Assembly (NCBI GenBank): GCA_963680875.1
Contig: OY804586.1
Location: 50,282,203 to 50,346,202 of the forward strand
DNA: 64,000 nt
Direction of reading: 5' to 3'
DNA from: Bathymodiolus brooksi
Taxonomy: Eukaryota > Mollusca > Bivalvia > Mytilida > Modiolidae
The notes under the pieces are model-generated. The model searched no databases. It was given only the letters and a program-made list of their open reading frames with translations, and was not told the origin of the DNA. The translations under genes were made by a program, and so were the position numbers. Below, one piece after another: positions 57,536 through 64,000 of this stretch (position 1 is its first letter; each line of letters starts with the position of its first letter).

Positions 57536-57760
57536 AAGGGGTTGCCATGGTCGTGATCCGTCTTATGGTTGTTCAAGTTGGATTTACAACTACCTTTTCA
57601 ATCAGTTCCTATCACCACTCACGTGGCGAGGTGTACTCGATACAACAGTCAACTTGTGGAAGGTGGGTGATTTTTTGCGGGTACTCCAGTTTCCTCCACC
57701 AATAAAATTGACCGCCACAATACAGCTGAAATATTGTTGAAAGTGGCGTTAAACACCATA
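57536..57760 (+). repeat. tRNA-derived SINE, box B region deleted
   Basis: Head GGGGTTGCCATGGTCGTGATCCG, 3' end AATATTGTTGAAAGTGGC, then ACACCATACCCCC. The segment with box B has been lost between CACTCACGTGG and CGAGGTG. Confidence 0.83.
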
Positions 57761-57858
57761 CCCCCTTTTGTCCTTTATATTAAAAATGTATATGATTTAT
57801 GATGCTTCTCCAACAAGCAATGCTGCATATTACATTAAGAAATAATACTGATTTGATT

Positions 57859-58144
57859 AGGGACCGTCGTGGTTGTGATGGTAGTTGGATTTACAGCTAC
57901 CTGTTCAATCAGTACCTATCACCACTAAAGTTGTGAGTTCGAATCCCGTTCATGGCGAGGTGTACTCAGAAACAACATTATGTGATAAAGTTTGTCAGTG
58001 ATTTGCTGCAAGTCGGTGGTTTTCTAAGAGACTGAGAGACTGAGGGTTCTCTGGTTTCCTCCACCAATAAAACTGTCCGCCACGATATAACAGAAATTTA
58101 TGAAGTTTTTCTTAAAATGGTGTTTATTCCATAACCCTAACCCT
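57859..58144 (+). repeat. tRNA-derived SINE, telomere-like tail
   Basis: Head GGACCGTCGTGGTTGTGATGG, box B GAGTTCGAATCCCG, disturbed 3' core, tail ATAACCCTAACCCT. A short insertion (GAGACTGAGAGACTGAGG) lies in the core. Confidence 0.85.
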
Positions 58145-58301
58145 GGTTGGATTTTAGTCAGTATAATGTATCTGAGTAAAAAGGTAAAAGATCAAATTCA
58201 TTTAGGTATCGATACCAACTATATTACAAGTATAGTTTGAAAATATGCGTATATATATATATTGTATATTATGATGTTTTTATTTTGTTCTTTCATAACA
58301 G

Positions 58302-58318
58302 GAGACAACGAACATATC
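58302..58318 (+). pseudogene. Possible truncated next exon of the ABHD2-like gene
   Basis: A strong acceptor (TTTTGTTCTTTCATAACAG) is followed by bases that, joined to the exon at 57285 in phase, read K-GDNEHI, which fits the start of the next ABHD2 exon. The frame then stops (TAT TAA at 58319-58324) and the expected VICPGI-type sequence is absent. I infer the exon is broken here by insertion or rearrangement. Confidence 0.35.
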
Positions 58319-58437
58319 TATTAATTCGGAAATGAGTTATTTTTCTAGTGTAATGGGTTTTACCCTTGTGTGGTCAGGGGCTTCCATTATCCCGTGAACA
58401 ATATATTAACAAGCGAAATATCACTTTTCAGGCTTTC

Positions 58438-58535
58438 CAATCTTTTGACTTTGACTTTTGTACTTTGACTTTTGACTTTTGACTTTTGTACTTTGACTTT
58501 TGACTTTTGTACTTTTACCTTTGACTCTTGACTTT
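58438..58535 (+). repeat. (TTTTGAC/TTTTGTAC)n short tandem repeat
   Basis: About 12 copies of a 7-8 bp unit TTTTGAC or TTTTGTAC. Confidence 0.92.
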
Positions 58536-58807
58536 TGCTGAAGGTTATTCTAGAAACGCGTCGTATATGCACTGTATTAGATATCTACGTATTTTTTCTG
58601 CATATTATGAATAAATTGTATCATATATTCTCATGTTTAGGTCCTGTTCTTATTTTGGTATTTGAATCACGTGTCCATTCTGATGAAATACCCTCGAGCA
58701 TAATCTCGAACGCTAGCCCCACCTCCATTTTTCAAATTACATGTAGGAGATGATCAAGACAGTTATAAACATTTTGCTAAACAATATTGTGGTACGTTTT
58801 GTCAATA

Positions 58808-59026
58808 GGGTTGCCTCAACCAGCTGGAGTTACAATGGGAATTAATTGTGCTCCTCTCATTGTTGATTTGTTTTTATACAGCTATGAAGATCAATGAATG
58901 GCTAATCTCCTTAAAGGCCCTTCTAAGCATTCAATGCTTGGTTTATTCAACAATAATAGCAGATACTTAGATGATATCTTAACTGTAAATGATCTTAATT
59001 TCCTTACGTTCGTAAAACAAATTTAG
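58808..59026 (+). pseudogene. Reverse transcriptase fragment (Penelope-like or related)
   Basis: The frame reads GVTMGINCAPLIVDLFLYSY, an in-frame TGA (58895-58897), then MANLLKG...NNNSRYLDDIL, and a TAG at 59024. MG-x-NCAPL-x-x-DLFLYSYE and the catalytic R-Y-x-DD are typical of a large group of animal retroelement polymerases. The upstream fingers and downstream thumb are absent. A dead, truncated copy. Confidence 0.8.
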
Positions 59027-59059
59027 TATATAAAAAAGGTAGCTTACGGTGAATAAGGC

Positions 59060-59275
59060 TTTAAGGTTAGAGTTGTTGTGTTTAAGGCTTTCAGTTATAT
59101 ATATATTGGGGAGGGAACCGGAGTATCCGAAGAAAGCGACCGACTTGCCTCATGTCACTGGCAAACTTAATCACTTAAAGTTGTATCTAGTACACTCACC
59201 GTAAGCTGGGAACTGATTGCAATGATAGCTGCAAATCCAACTACCATATGATCACAACCACTACGCCCCACGTTG
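59060..59275 (-). repeat. Degenerate tRNA-derived SINE
   Basis: The minus strand reads GGTTGTGATCATATGGTAG head, a decayed box B, core with GTCACTGGCAAAC equivalents, and a poor 3' end. Confidence 0.7.
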
Positions 59276-59329
59276 AAGACATATTCCTTTCTCAAGATAA
59301 ATGTTACACACGTGTTTACGACAAAACGT

Positions 59330-62300
59330 AAATCGAACCAGAGAGGTAATCAGACACAAGTGTAATCAGAATCCGTAAATCGAAGGACAGACATCAACAT
59401 AGCCAAAAGAACCAGAGGGATAATCAGACACAAGTGTAATCAGAATCCGTAAATCGAAGGACAGACACCAACATAGTCAAATTAACCAGAAGGATAATCA
59501 GACACAAGTGTAATCAGAATCCGTAAATCGAAGGACAGACGCCAACATAGCCAAAAGAACCAGAGAGGTAATCAGACACAAGTGTAATCAGAATCCGTAA
59601 ATCGAAGGACAAACACCAACATAGCCAAAAGAACCAGAGGGGTAATCAGACACAGGTGTAATCAGAATCCGTAAATCGAAGGACAAACACCAACAAAGAC
59701 AAAAGAGCCAGAGGGGTAATCAGACACAAGTGTAATCAGAAACCGTAAATCGAAGGACAGACACCAACATAGCCAAAAGAACAGAGGGGTAATCAGCCAC
59801 AAGTGTAATCAGAATCCGTAAATCGAAGGACAGACACCAACATAGTCAAAAGAGCCAGAGGGATAATCAGACACAAGTGTAATCAGAATCCGTAAATCGA
59901 AGGACACACACCAACATAGTCAAAAGAGCCAGAGGGGTAATCAGACACAAGTGTAATCAGAATCCGTAATTCGAAGGACAGACACCAACATAGTCAAAAG
60001 AACCAGAGGGATAATCAGACACAAGTGTAATCAGAATCCGTAAATCGAAGGACAGACACCAACATAGTCAAATTAACCAGAGGGATAATCAGACACAAGT
60101 GTAATCAGAATCCGTAAATCGAAGGACAGACACGAACATAATCAAAAGATTCGGAGGGGTAATCAGACACAAGTGTAATCAGAATCCATAAATCGAAGGA
60201 CAGACACCAACATAGTCAAAAGAACCAGAGGGGTAATCAGACACAAGTGTAATCAGAATCCGTAAGTCGAAGGACAGACACCAACATAGTCAAAAGAACC
60301 AGAGGTAATCAGACACAAGTGTAATCAGAATCCGTAAATCGAAGGACAGACACCAACATAGTCAAAAGAACCAGAGGGATAATCAGACACAAGTGTAATC
60401 AGAATCCGTAAATCGAAGGACAGACACCAACATAGCCAAAAGAACCAGAGAGGTAATCAGACACAAGTGTAATCAGAATCCGTAAATCGAAGGACAGACA
60501 CCAACATAGCCAAAAGAACCAGAGGTGTAATCAGACACAAGTGTAATCAGAATCCGTAAATCGAAGGACAGACACCAAAATAGCCAAATGAGCCAGAGGG
60601 GTAATCAGACACAAGTGTAATCAGAATTCGTAAATCGAAGGACAGACGCCAACATAGCCAAAAGAACCAGAGAGGTAATCAGACACAAGTGTAATCAGAA
60701 TCCGTAAATCGAAGGACAAACACCAACATAGCCAAAAGAACCAGAGGGGTAATCAGACACAGGTGTAATCAGAATCCGTAAATCGAAGGACAAACACCAA
60801 CAAAGACAAAAGAGCCAGAGGGGTAATCAGACACAAGTGTAATCAGAAACCGTAAATCGAAGGACAGACACCAACATAGCCAAAAGAACAGAGGGGTAAT
60901 CAGCCACAAGTGTAATCAGAATCCGTAAATCGAAGGACAGACACCAACATAGTCAAAAGAGCCAGAGGGATAATCAGACACAAGTGTAATCAGAATCCGT
61001 AAATCGAAGGACAGACACCAACATAGTCAAAAGAGCCAGAGGGGTAATCAGACACAAGTGTAATCAGAATCCGTAATTCGAAGGACAGACACCAACATAG
61101 TCAAAAGAACCAGAGGGATAATCAGACACAAGTGTAATCAGAATCCGTAAATCGAAGGACAGACACCAACATAGTCAAATTAACCAGAGGGATAATCAGA
61201 CACAAGTGTAATCAGAATCCGTAAATCGAAGGACAGACACCAACATAATCAAAAGATTCGGAGGGGTAATCAGACACAAGTGTAATCAGAATCCATAAAT
61301 CGAAGGACAGACACCAACATAGTCAAAAGAACCAGAGGGGTAATCAGACACAAGTGTAATCAGAATCCGTAAGTCGAAGGACAGACACCAACATAGTCAA
61401 AAGAACCAGAGGTAATCAGACACAAGTGTAATCAGAATCCGTAAATCGAAGGACAGACACCAACATAGTCAAAAGAACCAGAGGGATAATCAGACACAAG
61501 TGTAATCAGAATCCGTAAATCGAAGGACAGACACCAACATAGCCAAAAGAACCAGAGAGGTAATCAGACACAAGTGTAATCAGAATCCGTAAATCGAAGG
61601 ACAGACACCAACATAGCCAAAAGAACCAGAGGTGTAATCAGACACAAGTGTAATCAGAATTCGTAAATCGAAGGACAGACACCAAAATAGCCAAATGAGC
61701 CAGAGGGGTAATCAGACACAAGTGTAATCAGAATTCGTAATTCGAAGGACAGACACCAACATAGCCAGAAGAGCCAGAGGGGTAATCAGACACAAGGGTA
61801 ATCAGAATCCGTAAATCGAAGGACAGACACCAACATAGCCAACAGAACCAGAGGGGTAATCAGACACAAGTGTAATCAGAATCCGTATATCGAAGGACAG
61901 ACACCAACATAGTCAAAAGAACCAGAGGGGTAATCAGACACAAGTGTAATCAGAATCCGTAAATCGAAGGACAAACACCAACATAGTCAAAAGAGCCAGA
62001 GGGATAATCAGACACAAGTGTAATCAGAATCCGTAAATCGAAGGACAGACACCAACATAGTCAAAAGAACCAGAGGGATAATCAGACACAGGTGTAATCA
62101 GAATCCGTAAATCGAAGGACAGACACCAACATAGCCAAAAGAACCAGAGAGGTAATCAGACACAAGTGTAATCAGAATCCGTAAATCGAAGGACAGACAC
62201 CAACATAGTCAAAAGAACCAGAGGGATAATCAGACACAAGTGTAATCAGAATCCTTAAATCGAAGGACAGACACCAACATAGTCAAATTAACCAGAGGGA

Positions 62301-64000
62301 TAATCAGACACAAGTGTAATCAGAATCCGTAAATCGAAGGACAGACACCAACATAATCAAAAGATTCGGAGGGGTAATCAGACACAAGTGTAATCAGAAT
62401 CCATAAATCGAAGGACAGACACCAACATAGTCAAAAGACCCAGAGGGGTAATCAGACACAAGTGTAATCAGAATCCGTAAGTCGAAGGACAGACACCAAC
62501 ATAGTCAAAAGAACCAGAGGTAATCAGACACAAGTGTAATCAGAATCCGTAAATCGAAGGACAGACACCAACATAGTCAAAAGAACCAGAGGGATAATCA
62601 GACACAAGTGTAATCAGAATCCGTAAATCGAAGGACAGACACTAACATAGCCAAAAGAACCAGAGAGGTAATCAGACACAAGTGTAATCAGAATCCGTAA
62701 ATCGAAGGACAGACACCAACATAGCCAAAAGAACCAGAGGTGTAATCAGACACAAGTGTAATCAGAATCCGTAAATCGAAGGACAGACACCAAAATAGCC
62801 AAATGAGCCAGAGGGGTAATCAGACACAAGTGTAATCAGAATTCGTAAATCGAAGGACAGACACCAACATAGCCAGAAGAGCCAGAGGGGTAATCAGACA
62901 CAAGGGTAATCAGAATCCGTAAATGGAAGGACAGACACCAACATAGCCAACAGAACCAGAGGGGTAATCAGACACAGGTGTAATCAGAATCCGTAAATCG
63001 AAGGACAGACACCAACATAGTCAAAAGAACCAGAGGGATAATCAGACACAGGTGTAATCAGAATCCGTAAATCGAAGGACAGACACCAACATAGCCAAAA
63101 GAACCAGAGAGGTAATCAGACACAAGTGTAATCAGAATCCGTAAATCGAAGGACAGACACCAACATAGTCAAAAGAACCAGAGGGATAATCAGACACAAG
63201 TGTAATCAGAATCCTTAAATCGAAGGACAGACACCAACATAGTCAAATTAACCAGAGGGATAATCAGACACAAGTGTAATCAGAATCCGTAAATCGAAGG
63301 ACAGACACCAACATAATCAAAAGATTCGGAGGGGTAATCAGACACAAGTGTAATCAGAATCCATAAATCGAAGGACAGACACCAACATAGTCAAAAGACC
63401 CAGAGGGGTAATCAGACACAAGTGTAATCAGAATCCGTAAGTCGAAGGACAGACACCAACATAGTCAAAAGAACCAGAGGTAATCAGACACAAGTGTAAT
63501 CAGAATCCGTAAATCGAAGGACAGACACCAACATAGTCAAAAGAACCAGAGGGATAATCAGACACAAGTGTAATCAGAATCCGTAAATCGAAGGACAGAC
63601 ACTAACATAGCCAAAAGAACCAGAGAGGTAATCAGACACAAGTGTAATCAGAATCCGTAAATCGAAGGACAGACACCAACATAGCCAAAAGAACCAGAGG
63701 TGTAATCAGACACAAGTGTAATCAGAATCCGTAAATCGAAGGACAGACACCAAAATAGCCAAATGAGCCAGAGGGGTAATCAGACACAAGTGTAATCAGA
63801 ATTCGTAAATCGAAGGACAGACACCAACATAGCCAGAAGAGCCAGAGGGGTAATCAGACACAAGGGTAATCAGAATCCGTAAATCGAAGGACAGACACCA
63901 ACATAGCCAACAGAACCAGAGGGGTAATCAGACACAAGTGTAATCAGAATCCGTATATCGAAGGACAGACACCAACATAGTCAAAAGAACCAGAGGGGTA
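59330..64000 (+). repeat. 74 bp array of R1 head units with ~1.1 kb higher-order period
   Basis: Unit GAATCCGTAAATCGAAGGAC then AGACACCAACATAGTCAAAA, GAACCAGAGGGGTAATCAGA and CACAAGTGTAATCA, about 63 copies to the window end. A rare variant (AAAAGATTCGGAGGGG) recurs at 60144, 61251, 62359 and 63319, offsets 1107, 1108 and 960; another (GACGCCAAC) at 59541 and 60648, offset 1107. 1107 is 15 units and 960 is 13. The array continues past the window. Confidence 0.96.

Noticed and set aside
58302..58400. Calling 58302 onward a normal ABHD2 exon
   Set aside because: A stop follows after seven codons and the conserved hydrolase sequence is absent.

Overview
This is an AT-rich eukaryotic window with no bacterial features: no operons, no long ORFs, and genes split by GT-AG introns. 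The fibrinogen-related (FReD) gene, tRNA-headed SINEs with a shared 3' core, and very many minisatellites point to a mollusc, most likely a bivalve. That assignment is inference; no species is claimed. Most of the sequence is repeats.

Layout. 1-8010 is one copy of a segmental duplication. Its second copy lies at 34492-51865, where an internal ~3.4 kb block has become a four-unit tandem array. 8011-20100 is mostly arrays: a ~48 bp repeat, an 8 kb array of a 32 bp unit with higher-order structure, and a 31 bp repeat. 20124-21045 is a 26 bp array. From 29151 down to 21159 on the minus strand runs a multi-exon FReD gene (secreted lectin-like domain). Five exons have matching splice phases, and arrays of 44, 33 and 29 bp units sit in its introns. 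29.2-33.4 kb holds SINEs, a Penelope-like element remnant with a GIY-YIG domain and a hammerhead-like motif, and a (CA)n tract. At 33.45-33.68 kb a TATA/CCAAT/GC-box promoter faces the FReD gene, with a start-codon-like motif on the other strand. 51.9-59.3 kb holds SINEs, a 44 bp array, one clear exon of an ABHD2-like alpha/beta hydrolase with an apparent stub of the next exon, and a reverse transcriptase fragment. 59.33 kb to the end is a 74 bp array with ~1.1 kb higher-order periodicity.

Two themes stand out. First, several arrays appear to be internal amplifications of short pieces of something also present once: a dispersed element (called R1 here) gave the 26 bp and 74 bp arrays, another element at 33.8 kb gave the 44 bp array at 55.7 kb, and the 3' end of a FReD exon with its splice donor gave a 29 bp array. 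Second, the only convincing host genes are the FReD gene and the ABHD2-like fragment; most other ORFs over 60 codons are chance frames in repeats.
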